Shown here: piece after piece, positions 50,820 through 59,698 of the stretch | Layout of the letters: each line of letters opens with the position of its first letter | Position numbering within the stretch: position 1 is the first letter of the stretch | Assembly (NCBI RefSeq): GCF_004355225.1 | Contig: NZ_CP037933.1 | Span: forward strand, 2,604,001 to 2,668,000 | Direction: 5' to 3' | DNA from: Flavobacterium nackdongense | GTDB lineage: Bacteria; Bacteroidota; Bacteroidia; Flavobacteriales; Flavobacteriaceae | Length of the DNA: 64,000 nucleotides | Position numbers and translations under genes: made by a program | Notes under the pieces: generated by a model | Seen by the model: only the letters and a program-made list of their open reading frames with translations | What the model was told of the DNA's origin: nothing | Database searches by the model: none

Positions 50820-51572
50820 TTATGCTTCTTGTTCTTGTTTGATCCAATCGTATCCTTTTTCCTCTAATTCTTTGGCCAAAGCTGCTCCGCCAGATTTCAC
50901 AATTTTTCCGTTGTACAACACGTGAACAAAATCGGGAACGATGTAATCTAACAATCTTTGGTAGTGTGTGATTACTACAATGGCATTTTTATCGCTTTTC
51001 AATTTGTTAACCCCATTGGCCACAATTCTCAATGCGTCAATATCTAAACCAGAATCGGTTTCGTCTAGAATAGCTAGTTTTGGTTCCAACATTGCCATTT
51101 GGAAAATCTCGTTACGTTTTTTCTCTCCACCTGAAAAACCTTCGTTTAGGGAACGAGACAAAAACTTGCGATCTATTTCCAATAATTCCGATTTTTCACG
51201 AATGAATTTCAGCATTTCGTTGGCTGGCATTTCTTCCTGACCATTTGCTTTTCGGGTTTCGTTGATGGCCGTTCTCATAAAATTGGTTACCGAAACTCCA
51301 GGGATTTCAACAGGATATTGAAACGAGAGGAAAACGCCTTTGTGGGCTCTTTCTTCTGGAGCTAGTTCCGAAATATCTTCGTTGTCTAGAAAGATTTCTC
51401 CCTCTGATACTTCGTAATTTTCGTTTCCAGCGATGATAGCTGATAGTGTACTTTTTCCAGCACCGTTGGGTCCCATAATCGCGTGAACTTCTCCCGCTTT
51501 TACCTCAAGGTTAATTCCTTTAAGAATTTCTTTTTCTCCAATGGAGGCGTGTAAATTTTTTATTGATAACAT
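50820..51572 (-). CDS. sufC: Fe-S cluster assembly ATPase SufC
   Basis: A 250-residue ABC-type ATPase of the SufBC2D complex. Walker A is GPNGAGKST (residues 34-42), the signature is [17 protein letters not shown], Walker B is [16 protein letters not shown], and [16 protein letters not shown] has the switch His. The DETDSGLD form is typical of SufC. It starts only 4 nt after the DUF6169 gene and 75 nt before sufD on the minus strand. It is separated from sufB by about 1 kb of accessory genes, which is unusual since sufB and sufC normally adjoin. Confidence 0.97.
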   Translation of the reverse strand: MLSIKNLHASIGEKEILKGINLEVKAGEVHAIMGPNGAGKSTLSAIIAGNENYEVSEGEIFLDNEDISELAPEERAHKGVFLSFQYPVEIPGVSVTNFMRTAINETRKANGQEEMPANEMLKFIREKSELLEIDRKFLSRSLNEGFSGGEKKRNEIFQMAMLEPKLAILDETDSGLDIDALRIVANGVNKLKSDKNAIVVITHYQRLLDYIVPDFVHVLYNGKIVKSGGAALAKELEEKGYDWIKQEQEA

Positions 51573-51576
51573 TTTA

Positions 51577-52071
51577 TTATTTTTCTGTGTTATTATCGTC
51601 TGCTAATTTTAAAAAAGCATCTATTATTTGTACTCTTCTCGGGTTTTTATATTGAAGAATCATTGAAATTAAATAAAAATTTCCTTTTGAATCTTTTAAT
51701 TTTTCATTCATTTTTGCGAATGTATTGTCTTGATATTTATCATACCATTCGTCAAATTTTCTTTTTCTTAATTCTTGCTTTCCATCTGATGAATCACAAA
51801 TATAAATGGCAATATTGTTATCGTGTTTGAGCAAAAATTCTTTGAAAATCTGGGCAATTGTTCGAGATACTTTGGCATCAAAAGGAGGATTTTTCCCAGT
51901 TTCATTTATTGCAACTTCTATAACAAATTCAAATATAAAATCTGAAATATTTTCATCAAAAAGATTTATATAAGAAGAAGGTTTAAATTTTATTTCATAA
52001 ACAATGCCTCGAATCGTTTCAAAAACATAGCTGTTATTTTTACCTCCAAGAAATATGAAATCATACTGCAT
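51577..52071 (-). CDS. DUF6169 family protein
   Basis: A 164-residue protein with no signal peptide or membrane helix. Features: [20 protein letters not shown] at the start, [34 protein letters not shown] and a C-terminal [23 protein letters not shown] recognise the DUF6169 pattern, in which the [15 protein letters not shown] segment is conserved; the function is unknown, and relatives occur as solitary accessory genes in Bacteroidota. It overlaps the preceding small gene by 11 nt and ends 4 nt before sufC, so its insertion is tightly packed into the suf operon. It is AT-rich. Confidence 0.75.
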   Translation of the reverse strand: MQYDFIFLGGKNNSYVFETIRGIVYEIKFKPSSYINLFDENISDFIFEFVIEVAINETGKNPPFDAKVSRTIAQIFKEFLLKHDNNIAIYICDSSDGKQELRKRKFDEWYDKYQDNTFAKMNEKLKDSKGNFYLISMILQYKNPRRVQIIDAFLKLADDNNTEK

Positions 52072-52225
52072 TTTTCCTCTTTTCTTTTCTTGCTCTCAAC
52101 TCTTTCAATGCATCCTGAAATTCTTTTGTATGAACATCATTTTTTATTTCTTCTTGAAGCTGCTTTTTACTATTCAACAAATAATCAATAATTTCGTCTT
52201 GCCTTGTTCTTTTTTTAGTATCCAT
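52061..52225 (-). CDS. Small charged protein coupled to the DUF6169 gene
   Basis: A 54-residue protein, start chosen at ATG 52225 (MDTKKRTRQDEIIDYLLNSK); a longer frame begins 8 codons upstream. It is predicted to be almost entirely helical and charged ([35 protein letters not shown]). Its 3' end overlaps the DUF6169 gene by 11 nt in another frame. DUF6169 genes are often preceded by such a small helical partner, which suggests a two-component module, possibly regulator plus effector; this is an inference. Confidence 0.6.
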   Translation of the reverse strand: MDTKKRTRQDEIIDYLLNSKKQLQEEIKNDVHTKEFQDALKELRARKEKRKNAV

Positions 52226-52260
52226 AAATTTAGTTTTTAAATTTGTCAACTATTTGTTTA

Positions 52261-52347
52261 TTAGTAATGCCCTTTTAAAGACAAAACATTTAAGATTTCA
52301 ATGGTGTTTTCGTCAGTAACTATTTGTATAAAATGATTTAAAAAAAA
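52261..52347 (-). pseudogene. 3' remnant of a RelE/YoeB-type toxin gene
   Basis: Directly after the antitoxin stop the minus strand reads LNHFIQIVTDENTIEILNVL, then SLKGHY and stop. A strand with VxDxxIEIL followed by xxKGHY is the C-terminus of many Bacteroidota Txe/YoeB toxins. The first two-thirds of the toxin are missing, so the toxin has been deleted and the antitoxin left as an orphan. The fragment is short, so this call rests on the ending and the position. Confidence 0.5.
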
Positions 52348-52542
52348 TTACTTCCACAAATCTTCTAATTTGATTTTAACTCCTTTTCCGTCTTTTATGC
52401 TTTGTTCAGCTTCCAAAATTTCTTTTACAAACTCTGGATTGTATGGCTTTTCCACTTTTTCAATTTCAAAACCTAATAATTTAGCCAAAGCTTTCAATAC
52501 TGGTAAATCTTTTTTCTTAACGTTTTTTAAAATGAGTTCCAT
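52348..52542 (-). CDS. DUF2683-like orphan antitoxin
   Basis: A 64-residue protein: MELILKNVKKKDLPVLKALA with LLGFEIEKVEKPYNPEFVKE and ILEAEQSIKDGKGVKIKLED. This matches the antitoxin-like DUF2683 family of Bacteroidota, in which a small strand-helix region binds DNA and the EAExxIKxGKGxKI-xxEDLW C-terminus binds a RelE/YoeB toxin. The toxin downstream is reduced to a remnant. A minus-strand TAAATTTG -7 box at 52569-52576, inside the end of sufB, could drive it. It lies inside the suf operon, between sufB and sufC. Confidence 0.75.
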   Translation of the reverse strand: MELILKNVKKKDLPVLKALAKLLGFEIEKVEKPYNPEFVKEILEAEQSIKDGKGVKIKLEDLWK

Positions 52543-52583
52543 AGCAATCGGAATATATATTGGTTGTTCAAATTTACAAATAT

Positions 52584-54032
52584 TTATCCAACAGAACCTT
52601 CTAACGAAATCTCTAACAATTTCTGTGCTTCCACAGCAAATTCCATTGGCAATTTATTCAATACATCTTTGCTGAAACCATTTACGATTAAAGCGATGGC
52701 TTTCTCGGTTGGAATGCCACGCTGATTGCAATAGAAAACTTGGTCTTCGCCGATTTTACTCGTGGTTGCTTCGTGTTCTATTTTGGCTAGCGGATTTTTA
52801 CTTTCGATGTACGGAAAAGTATTGGCGCTGCAATTGTTTCCCATCAAAAGCGAATCGCATTGCGAAAAATTTCGAGCATTTTCAGCATTTGGACCAATTT
52901 TCACTAATCCTCTATAACTATTATGTGATTTTCCAGCCGAAATTCCTTTAGAAATAATGGTTGATTTGGTGTTTTTACCCAAGTGAATCATCTTGGTTCC
53001 GGTATCAGCTTGCTGAAAATTAGTAGTTACAGCAATCGAATAAAACTCGCCTACTGAATTATCGCCTTTCAAGATGCAAGAAGGGTATTTCCAGGTTACA
53101 GCAGAACCTGTTTCGACTTGTGTCCAAGAAATTTTGGCGTTTTTCTCGCACAATCCTCTTTTCGTCACGAAGTTGAAAACGCCACCTTTGCCCTCTTTAT
53201 TTCCCGGATACCAGTTCTGAACGGTCGAATATTTGATTTCGGCATTATCCATAGCAATCAACTCGACAACAGCAGCGTGCAATTGATTTTCGTCGCGACT
53301 TGGAGCGGTACAACCTTCAAGGTAACTCACATAACTCCCTTCGTCGGCTATTAATAAGGTTCTTTCGAATTGTCCTGTTCCGGCTTGATTGATTCTAAAG
53401 TAAGTTGATAATTCCATCGGACAGTGAACGCCTTTTGGAATATAACAGAAACTTCCATCGGAGAAAACAGCCGAATTTAATGCCGCATAAAAATTATCTT
53501 TCTGTGGCACAACGGTTCCAAGATATTTTCGAACCAATTCAGGATATTCGCGAATGGCTTCGGAAATACTCATAAAAATAATTCCTTTTTCAGCTAAAGT
53601 CTTTTTGAATGTAGTTGCTACCGAAACCGAGTCAACCACGATATCCATAGCCACATTGTTCATCATTTTTTGCTCATCGACAGAGATTCCTAGCTTTTTG
53701 TACATTTCTAAAAGTTCGGGATCCACATCGTCTAAGGTTTTGTTAGGATCGATTTTTTTAGGAGCTGAATAATAGGAAATAGCTTGAAAGTCTGGTTTTT
53801 CATAATGAACATTGGCCCATTCAGGCTCGATCATTTTTTCCCAAGCACGAAACGCTTCAAGACGCCAATCGGTCATCCATTCGGGTTCTTCTTTTCTAAG
53901 GGAAATGGCTCGAACGATATCCTCATTTAGTCCAATAGGAAAAGTATCTGATTCTATATCAGTGTAAAATCCGTACTCGTATTCTTTGCTTTCGAGTTCA
54001 ACTCGTAGATGATCTTCGGTGTATTTTGACAT
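52584..54032 (-). CDS. sufB: Fe-S cluster assembly protein SufB
   Basis: A 482-residue SufBD-family protein, the scaffold subunit that receives sulfur and forms the nascent cluster. Family segments: [20 protein letters not shown] near the N-terminus, [24 protein letters not shown] [60 protein letters not shown] and the C-terminal [18 protein letters not shown] with the cluster-assembly Cys regions. It is the second suf gene after the IscA/SufA-like gene; an S23 gene lies between the two. Length is standard. Confidence 0.96.
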   Translation of the reverse strand: MSKYTEDHLRVELESKEYEYGFYTDIESDTFPIGLNEDIVRAISLRKEEPEWMTDWRLEAFRAWEKMIEPEWANVHYEKPDFQAISYYSAPKKIDPNKTLDDVDPELLEMYKKLGISVDEQKMMNNVAMDIVVDSVSVATTFKKTLAEKGIIFMSISEAIREYPELVRKYLGTVVPQKDNFYAALNSAVFSDGSFCYIPKGVHCPMELSTYFRINQAGTGQFERTLLIADEGSYVSYLEGCTAPSRDENQLHAAVVELIAMDNAEIKYSTVQNWYPGNKEGKGGVFNFVTKRGLCEKNAKISWTQVETGSAVTWKYPSCILKGDNSVGEFYSIAVTTNFQQADTGTKMIHLGKNTKSTIISKGISAGKSHNSYRGLVKIGPNAENARNFSQCDSLLMGNNCSANTFPYIESKNPLAKIEHEATTSKIGEDQVFYCNQRGIPTEKAIALIVNGFSKDVLNKLPMEFAVEAQKLLEISLEGSVG

Positions 54033-54035
54033 ATT

Positions 54036-54072
54036 TTTAAATCTAAAAAATCTAAAAAATCAAAAAAATCAA
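54036..54072. repeat. AT-rich inverted repeat, left of the S23 gene
   Basis: TTAAATCTAAAAAATCTAAA with further AATCAAAAAAATC: tandem 8- to 9-bp units AAATCTAAA. The complementary form is at 54475-54507 on the other side of the S23 gene. Confidence 0.6.
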
Positions 54073-54084
54073 AAGGAAGTGTTA

Positions 54085-54474
54085 TTAAGACTTCTTGTCT
54101 TGTTTTTCAAGATTTTTTAAATATTTAATGTAATTACCTAATTGTTTTGATATTTCTAAGACATCATTTCTGTGGCTGTAGAAATTTTCTTCATTTATAT
54201 ATTCTAACAATTTTAAAAAGTTGAACATATTTCGGCATTCGCCCGCCGAACCTTTTGAAAAATATAAAAACCTAATTAATTCTTTTTTCGTTTCTCTTTC
54301 AAAACCTTCGGCAATATTATTAGAAATGGACAATGCAGCTCTTTGTAATTGATCTTTTAATCCAAAATCTTTATTAATTTGTTGATTTGACAATGTTAGT
54401 TTATACACTTTAACTCCAAAAGACAAGGCTTTTTGATAAACTTCCATATCTTCAAATGAACTGTATTTTGCCAT
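54085..54474 (-). CDS. Four-helix-bundle protein (S23 family)
   Basis: A 129-residue protein of the S23 ribosomal intervening-sequence family: SFEDMEVYQKALSFGVKVYK, then FGLKDQLQRAALSISNNIAE, GFERETKKELIRFLYFSKGS and AGECRNMFNFLKLLEYINEE. The RAALSISNNIAEG motif is diagnostic. These pentameric helical bundles were first found encoded in 23S rRNA intervening sequences, but stand-alone copies are scattered over Bacteroidota chromosomes; the function is unknown. Here it splits the suf operon between the IscA/SufA-like gene and sufB and is flanked by inverted AT-rich repeats, which suggests that it arrived as a small mobile unit. Confidence 0.92.
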   Translation of the reverse strand: MAKYSSFEDMEVYQKALSFGVKVYKLTLSNQQINKDFGLKDQLQRAALSISNNIAEGFERETKKELIRFLYFSKGSAGECRNMFNFLKLLEYINEENFYSHRNDVLEISKQLGNYIKYLKNLEKQDKKS

Positions 54475-54507
54475 TTTTTTAGATTTTTTAGATTTTTTTG
54501 CTGTTTT
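54475..54507. repeat. AT-rich inverted repeat, right of the S23 gene
   Basis: TTTTTTAGATTTTTTAGATT followed by TTTTTGC. It is the inverted counterpart of 54036-54072; both are tandem TAGATTTTT units. Confidence 0.6.
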
Positions 54508-54515
54508 AGATTAAT

Positions 54516-54845
54516 CTACAAAGAGAAACTCTCTCCACAACCACAAGTTCTACTCGCGTTTGGATTATTAAAAACAAATCCTTTTCCGTTTAATCCTCCA
54601 GAATATTCTAAAATTGTTCCTGCTAAATACAGAAATGATTTTTTCTCTACTGCAATGGTTATTTCGTTGTCCACAAAAATTTTATCATCGTCTCCTTTAT
54701 TTTTATCAAACTTCAAATCATAGGACAAACCCGAGCATCCACCGCTTTTTACTCCGACTCTAACGTAGTCTTTTGAGGCATCAAAACCATCGTCTTGCAT
54801 CAAATCGATGATTTTCTTTTTGGCTGTATCAGAAACTTGTATCAT
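54516..54845 (-). CDS. HesB/IscA/SufA-family iron-sulfur carrier
   Basis: A 109-residue A-type carrier that receives Fe-S clusters from the Suf scaffold and passes them to apo-enzymes. The three cluster cysteines are visible: GVKSGGCSGLSYDL near the middle and CGCGESFSL at the end. The start MIQVSDTAKKKIIDLMQDDG is typical. It is the first gene of the minus-strand suf operon, with a complete promoter directly upstream. Whether it is SufA, IscA or ErpA by descent cannot be decided from this sequence. Confidence 0.94.
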   Translation of the reverse strand: MIQVSDTAKKKIIDLMQDDGFDASKDYVRVGVKSGGCSGLSYDLKFDKNKGDDDKIFVDNEITIAVEKKSFLYLAGTILEYSGGLNGKGFVFNNPNASRTCGCGESFSL

Positions 54846-54875
54846 AGCTTATTTTGATTTTGTCTAAATAAACGG

Positions 54876-54906
54876 CAAATGTATTACAAATTAGGTTTTA
54901 AGTCAA
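54876..54906 (-). promoter_or_regulatory. suf operon promoter
   Basis: Minus-strand TTG (plus-strand CAA 54904-54906), a 20-nt spacer and TACATTTG (54876-54883), 31 nt before the first start codon: a full flavobacterial promoter. Confidence 0.72.
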
Positions 54907-55012
54907 CCAAGATAGCATTTTTATAACTATGATTAGATAGAAAAAGTCTATTTAGTAAATCATTCACAAATGTATTACTTAAATTTGTTTCTTCTTGAAA
55001 ATAATTGAAGCA

Positions 55013-55873
55013 ATGAAACTCTATCCTATAGAAACAGGTAATTTTAAATTAGACGGCGGCGCGATGTTTGGCGTGGTGCCAAAAACCATTTGGAACAAAA
55101 CAAACCCTGCAGATGCCAACAATTTAATAGATTTGGCAGCCAGATGTTTGCTCATCGAAGACGGCAATCGCCTCATTCTGATAGACAATGGAATGGGCAA
55201 CAAGCAGTCCGATAAATTTTTTGGCTATTACTACCTTTGGGGTTCCCATTCATTGGATAATTCCTTGTCTAAATACGGCTTTCATCGCGATGATATTACT
55301 GATGTGTTTTTAACTCATCTTCATTTTGACCATTGTGGCGGAAGCGTCAATTGGAACAAAGATAAAACGGGCTATGAAGTGGCGTTTAAAAACGCCAAAT
55401 ATTGGACCAATGAAAACCATTGGGAGTGGGCGACAAAACCAAATTTAAGGGAAAAAGCATCTTTTCTTTCAGAAAACATTCTGCCCATTCAAGAAAGCGG
55501 TCAATTGCATTTTTTGAAATTACCTGAAACTGATTTTGGATTTTCCACCGAATTAAATTTCGACATTTTCTTTGCTGATGGTCATACCGAAAAACAAATG
55601 ATACCTCAAATTAAATACCGAGATAAAACCATTTGTTTTATGGCTGATTTAGTCCCAACTGTGGGGCATTTGCCTTTGCCTTATGTGATGGGTTATGATA
55701 CCAGACCACTTTTGACCATGCCCGAAAAATCAAAGTTTCTGAATATCGCTGCCGAAAATAATTACTATTTATTTTTGGAACACGATGCCCACAACGAAAT
55801 TATTACTGTCGAAAAAACAGAAAGAGGGGTTCGGTTGAAGGAAGTATTCAGTTGTGATAAAATCTTTATATAA
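55013..55873 (+). CDS. Metallo-beta-lactamase-fold hydrolase
   Basis: A 286-residue MBL-fold enzyme. The metal motif HLHFDHCGG (HxHxDH) is near residue 100, the next ligand is in FFADGHTEKQMIP, then FMADLVPTVGH and FLEHDAHNE at the end. A TTG start at 54995 is possible, but the TAAATTTG box at 54980-54987 places the transcript start close to it, so ATG 55013 is preferred. The subgroup with long C-terminal segments around LPLPYVMGYDTRPL hydrolyses lactones, phosphodiesters or similar esters; the substrate is unknown. Confidence 0.9.
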   Translation: MKLYPIETGNFKLDGGAMFGVVPKTIWNKTNPADANNLIDLAARCLLIEDGNRLILIDNGMGNKQSDKFFGYYYLWGSHSLDNSLSKYGFHRDDITDVFLTHLHFDHCGGSVNWNKDKTGYEVAFKNAKYWTNENHWEWATKPNLREKASFLSENILPIQESGQLHFLKLPETDFGFSTELNFDIFFADGHTEKQMIPQIKYRDKTICFMADLVPTVGHLPLPYVMGYDTRPLLTMPEKSKFLNIAAENNYYLFLEHDAHNEIITVEKTERGVRLKEVFSCDKIFI

Positions 55874-55948
55874 TGTTAATTTTGTTTTGAAATGTAACAA
55901 AATTGATATTTTTACATCAAATTTTTAATTCCTAAAAAACAACAACCA

Positions 55949-57574
55949 ATGAATACATTCAAATCCAGTCTATTGTCTGCTGTTGCGCTATCGCTATTAG
56001 TAGGATGTGGAACTTCAAAAACAACTACGAATATCAGTTCGTTGATGATTCAAGCACCCGTTAACGTTCAAAAAAAGGCTGCGCTTAAAGAGGCAGAATT
56101 AAATCGATGGAGTCATTTAGATATTATAAAGGACACTATTCCAGGAATGAGTGTTGATAAGGCTTATGCAGAATTACTCAAAGACAAAAAAGGAAAAAAA
56201 GTAATCGTAGGAATTGTTGATTCAGGGGTTGATATCGAACACGAAGATCTGAAATCGGTGGTTTGGACCAATAAAAAAGAGATTCCAGGAAACGGAATTG
56301 ACGATGATAAAAACGGTTATATCGATGATATTCACGGTTGGAATTTTCTGGGCGATATTACTAAAGAAAATTTAGAATACGAAAGAATTATTGCCCACAA
56401 AAACCTTGTGGATGAAGCCACTTATTTAGAGGCAAAAGCATTGAACGATAAAAAAATTATGTCTTCAACCAACGGAAAAAAACAATTAGAAACCATGTCT
56501 TCTGATGCGACCAAAGCCGATGAAGTTTTAACAAAACATTTTGGCAAAACGGGCTATTCAATCGAAGAAGTAAACGCTATCGACGCGAAAGACGAAGAAA
56601 TTTCTAAAAGTAAAATGATGATGCAACGTATAAATTCCTTTGGAATGACCGTGCCGGAATTTAAAATTGCTTTACAAAAAGAATTGGACGGCTACAATTC
56701 CGTAATTAATGGTGATAATCTTAAAACCAATTACAGAAAAGTAGTAGGAGACAATCCAGATGATATTACCGATACCAAGTACGGCAACAATCAGGTTATG
56801 GGGCCAGATCCCAAAAAGGAAAATATTCTTCACGGCACGCACGTGGCAGGAATAGTTGCCCAAATTAGAAACAACGGTTTAGGCGGAGATGGAGTAGCAA
56901 CGAATGTCGAAATCCTTACGGTTCGTGCGGTGCCAGATGGTGACGAGTATGACAAAGACATTGCACTTGGTATTCGTTATGCGGTAGATAACGGTGCGAA
57001 AGTAATCAATGGAAGTTTTGGAAAAGCATTTTCTCCACACAAACAATGGGTTTATGACGCTATAAAATATGCCGAAAAGAAAGATGTATTAATCGTTCAT
57101 GCGGCAGGCAATGACGCCAAAGACATCGATCTGGCAAATAATTTCCCCAATGATTCTGACGATAAAAAAACAGAATTCGCAGATAATTTAATCACCATTG
57201 GAGCCTTGAATTATGAATATGGAAACAAAGTCGTGGCTCGTTTTTCTAACATCGGAAAACTCAATGTCGATGTTTTTGCTCCGGGTGTCAAAATTTATGC
57301 TTCGACACCAAATAATACCTACAAACTATTGCAAGGAACCTCAATGGCATCTCCAAATGTAGCTGGTGTAGCCGCTTTAATTCGTTCGTATTATCCAAAA
57401 TTATCCGCCAAACAAGTGAAACATATTTTGATGGATTCTGGTGTAGCGCTTCCATTTGATGTTATCGTTGGAGGAAAAGCCGCAGACGTTCGTCCTTTTA
57501 CTAATTTGTCCGCAACAGGCAAAATGGTCAATGCCTACAATGCTTTATTGATGGCTGAAAAAATGTCAAAATAA
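55949..57574 (+). CDS. S8 subtilisin-family serine peptidase, lipoprotein
   Basis: A 541-residue exported protease. The signal ends in SLLVGCGTSK (lipobox Cys20). The subtilase triad is Asp91 in VGIVDSGVD, His295 in LHGTHVAG and Ser465 in GTSMASPN. Unusually for subtilases, about 200 residues separate Asp and His, with a lysine-rich helical insert (about 130-270, KDEEISKSKMMMQRINSFGM) between them; this is known in Bacteroidota S8 lipoproteins. The oxyanion Asn region is HAAGNDAKD. Its own terminator follows, so it is monocistronic. Confidence 0.93.
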   Translation: MNTFKSSLLSAVALSLLVGCGTSKTTTNISSLMIQAPVNVQKKAALKEAELNRWSHLDIIKDTIPGMSVDKAYAELLKDKKGKKVIVGIVDSGVDIEHEDLKSVVWTNKKEIPGNGIDDDKNGYIDDIHGWNFLGDITKENLEYERIIAHKNLVDEATYLEAKALNDKKIMSSTNGKKQLETMSSDATKADEVLTKHFGKTGYSIEEVNAIDAKDEEISKSKMMMQRINSFGMTVPEFKIALQKELDGYNSVINGDNLKTNYRKVVGDNPDDITDTKYGNNQVMGPDPKKENILHGTHVAGIVAQIRNNGLGGDGVATNVEILTVRAVPDGDEYDKDIALGIRYAVDNGAKVINGSFGKAFSPHKQWVYDAIKYAEKKDVLIVHAAGNDAKDIDLANNFPNDSDDKKTEFADNLITIGALNYEYGNKVVARFSNIGKLNVDVFAPGVKIYASTPNNTYKLLQGTSMASPNVAGVAALIRSYYPKLSAKQVKHILMDSGVALPFDVIVGGKAADVRPFTNLSATGKMVNAYNALLMAEKMSK

Positions 57575-57596
57575 TACAATTTTAATACTACTTATG

Positions 57597-57626
57597 AAAT
57601 GGAAGGTGTAAAATCCTTCCATTTTC
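57597..57626 (+). terminator. S8 peptidase terminator
   Basis: AAATGGAAGG / CCTTCCATTT stem, TGTAAAAT loop, followed by TTCTATTTT. Confidence 0.8.
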
Positions 57627-57640
57627 TATTTTAACACGAT

Positions 57641-59527
57641 ATGAAAAAAATTCTTTTACTCGCCGCAATTTCACTGAATTTCGGAACTCTTTTCGCCCAG
57701 AGCACCACCTATTGGCAACAACAGGTCGATTATAAAATGGACGTGGTGATGAATGTCAAAAATTACCAATACAAAGGCAAGCAGGAATTGGTTTACACCA
57801 ATAATTCTTCGGATACTTTGAAACGGGTTTATTATCATTTATTCAATAATGCATTTCAACCCGGCAGCGAAATGGACGCCAGACTTCAAAGCATCAAAGA
57901 TCCCGATGCAAGAATGGTCAACAAAATAAAAGTCGGTGATGCCGAAATCAAAGAAAGCCGAATCAAGACTCTAAAACCGAATGAAATTGGCTATTTGAAT
58001 GTTTCGAATTTCAAACAAGACGGCCGTATCGCCAATGCAAAAACTGTAGGAACCATTCTCGAAGTGACTTTAGCAAAACCCATTTTGCCGCATTCAAAAA
58101 CCACTTTTACTTTAGATTTTGAGGGACAAGTTCCAGTGCAAATTCGTCGATCAGGCAGAAATAATGTGGAAGGAATCGAATTGTCGATGGCGCAATGGTA
58201 TCCCAAAATAGCCGAATTCGATTTTGAAGGTTGGCATGCCGATCCCTATATTGCTAGAGAATTTCAAGGCGTTTGGGGAAATTTTGATGTCAATATAACC
58301 ATCGACGCAGCCTATGTTTTGGGAGGTTCAGGGTATTTACAAAACAAAAACGAAATAGGTCACGGTTATCAGGATGCAGGAATTACGGTGGTGCATCCAA
58401 AGAATACCAAAACCTTGACTTGGCATTTTTATGCCCCAATGGTGCACGACTTTACATGGGCAGCCGATAAAAATTACCTTCACGATCTGGTCAAAGGTCC
58501 CAATAATGTCGATTTGCATTTCCTGTACAAAAACAATCCAAAAATCATTGACAACTGGAAAAACTTGCAACCTTTGATGGCCAAAGTGATGGATTTTTAT
58601 AACAAAACCGTTGGTGATTATCCGTATAAACAATACTCCTTTATTCAAGGTGGCGATGGCGGAATGGAATATGCTATGTGTACTTTGATGCTGGGAGAGG
58701 GCAAATTTGAAGGAATCGTAGGAACAGCAACACACGAATTGGGACATTCTTGGTTTCAGCATATTTTGGCTTCCAATGAAAGCAAACATCCGTGGATGGA
58801 TGAAGGTTTTACCTCCTATATCGAAGATTTGGCAATCAATGAAATAGCCGTGCAGAAAAGGGAAAATCCTTTTGAAGCGTCTTATAAAGCCTATTACAAA
58901 TTAGTAGAATCAGGCAAAGAACATCCCCAAACCACGCACGGAGACCGCTATAACGAAAATTTTGCGTATAGCATTGCCTCCTACAGCAAAGGCTCCATTT
59001 TCTTGTCGCAATTAGAATATCTGATCGGAAAAGATAATGTTGGTAAAACTTTAAAAAAATATTTTCAGGATTTCAAATTCAAACACCCAACGCCCAATGA
59101 CATCAAGCGAACTGCCGAACGCATTTCAGGAGCCAACCTCGATTGGTATCTCACCGATTGGACACAAACTACCAACACAATCGATTATGGCATTAAGGCG
59201 GTAAACGAAGCAGGTAATTCTTCAAAAATTATCCTCGAAAGAATAGGTCGTATGCCAATGCCAATCGATATTTTAGTCGAATATACCGATGGCACCCAAG
59301 AGCGTTTTTACATTCCGTTGCGAATGATGAGTTTTGAGAAAGAAAATCCATCCCGAAGCATCGGGACTGAAATTAAAAGGACCGTTTTAAGCGATTGGGC
59401 TTGGGCTTATCCTACTTATGAATTTAGTATTTCGAAAACCAAAAACACCATCAAAAAAATCACAATAGACCCTAGTAAATTAATGGCAGATGTCAAGCAA
59501 GCAGACAATACTTTTGAAATTAAATAA
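57641..59527 (+). CDS. M1 family metallopeptidase
   Basis: A 628-residue exported gluzincin aminopeptidase. The signal peptide MKKILLLAAISLNFGTLFAQ is followed by an N-terminal beta-saddle domain (about 25-270) and the thermolysin-like domain with HELGH (365-369) and the third zinc ligand Glu388 in WMDEGF, an exact HExxH-x18-E. The aminopeptidase GxMEN motif appears as GGMEYAM. The C-terminal part (from about 500) carries the small beta domain. It removes N-terminal residues from peptides in the periplasm. Confidence 0.94.
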   Translation: MKKILLLAAISLNFGTLFAQSTTYWQQQVDYKMDVVMNVKNYQYKGKQELVYTNNSSDTLKRVYYHLFNNAFQPGSEMDARLQSIKDPDARMVNKIKVGDAEIKESRIKTLKPNEIGYLNVSNFKQDGRIANAKTVGTILEVTLAKPILPHSKTTFTLDFEGQVPVQIRRSGRNNVEGIELSMAQWYPKIAEFDFEGWHADPYIAREFQGVWGNFDVNITIDAAYVLGGSGYLQNKNEIGHGYQDAGITVVHPKNTKTLTWHFYAPMVHDFTWAADKNYLHDLVKGPNNVDLHFLYKNNPKIIDNWKNLQPLMAKVMDFYNKTVGDYPYKQYSFIQGGDGGMEYAMCTLMLGEGKFEGIVGTATHELGHSWFQHILASNESKHPWMDEGFTSYIEDLAINEIAVQKRENPFEASYKAYYKLVESGKEHPQTTHGDRYNENFAYSIASYSKGSIFLSQLEYLIGKDNVGKTLKKYFQDFKFKHPTPNDIKRTAERISGANLDWYLTDWTQTTNTIDYGIKAVNEAGNSSKIILERIGRMPMPIDILVEYTDGTQERFYIPLRMMSFEKENPSRSIGTEIKRTVLSDWAWAYPTYEFSISKTKNTIKKITIDPSKLMADVKQADNTFEIK

Positions 59528-59698
59528 TGCTGTTCTTTAATAAAAAGGCAGTAAATTGCACAAAATAGTTTGTTTTTATCAGCTAATCATTTAGATTTGA
59601 AAAAAAAACAGATGAAACGCGGGTAACCAAATATTTTGGATTAACAAAAAAAAGTGGTAGCGTTCCATCTTCCTATAAAAAAACAATATAAGTAACAG

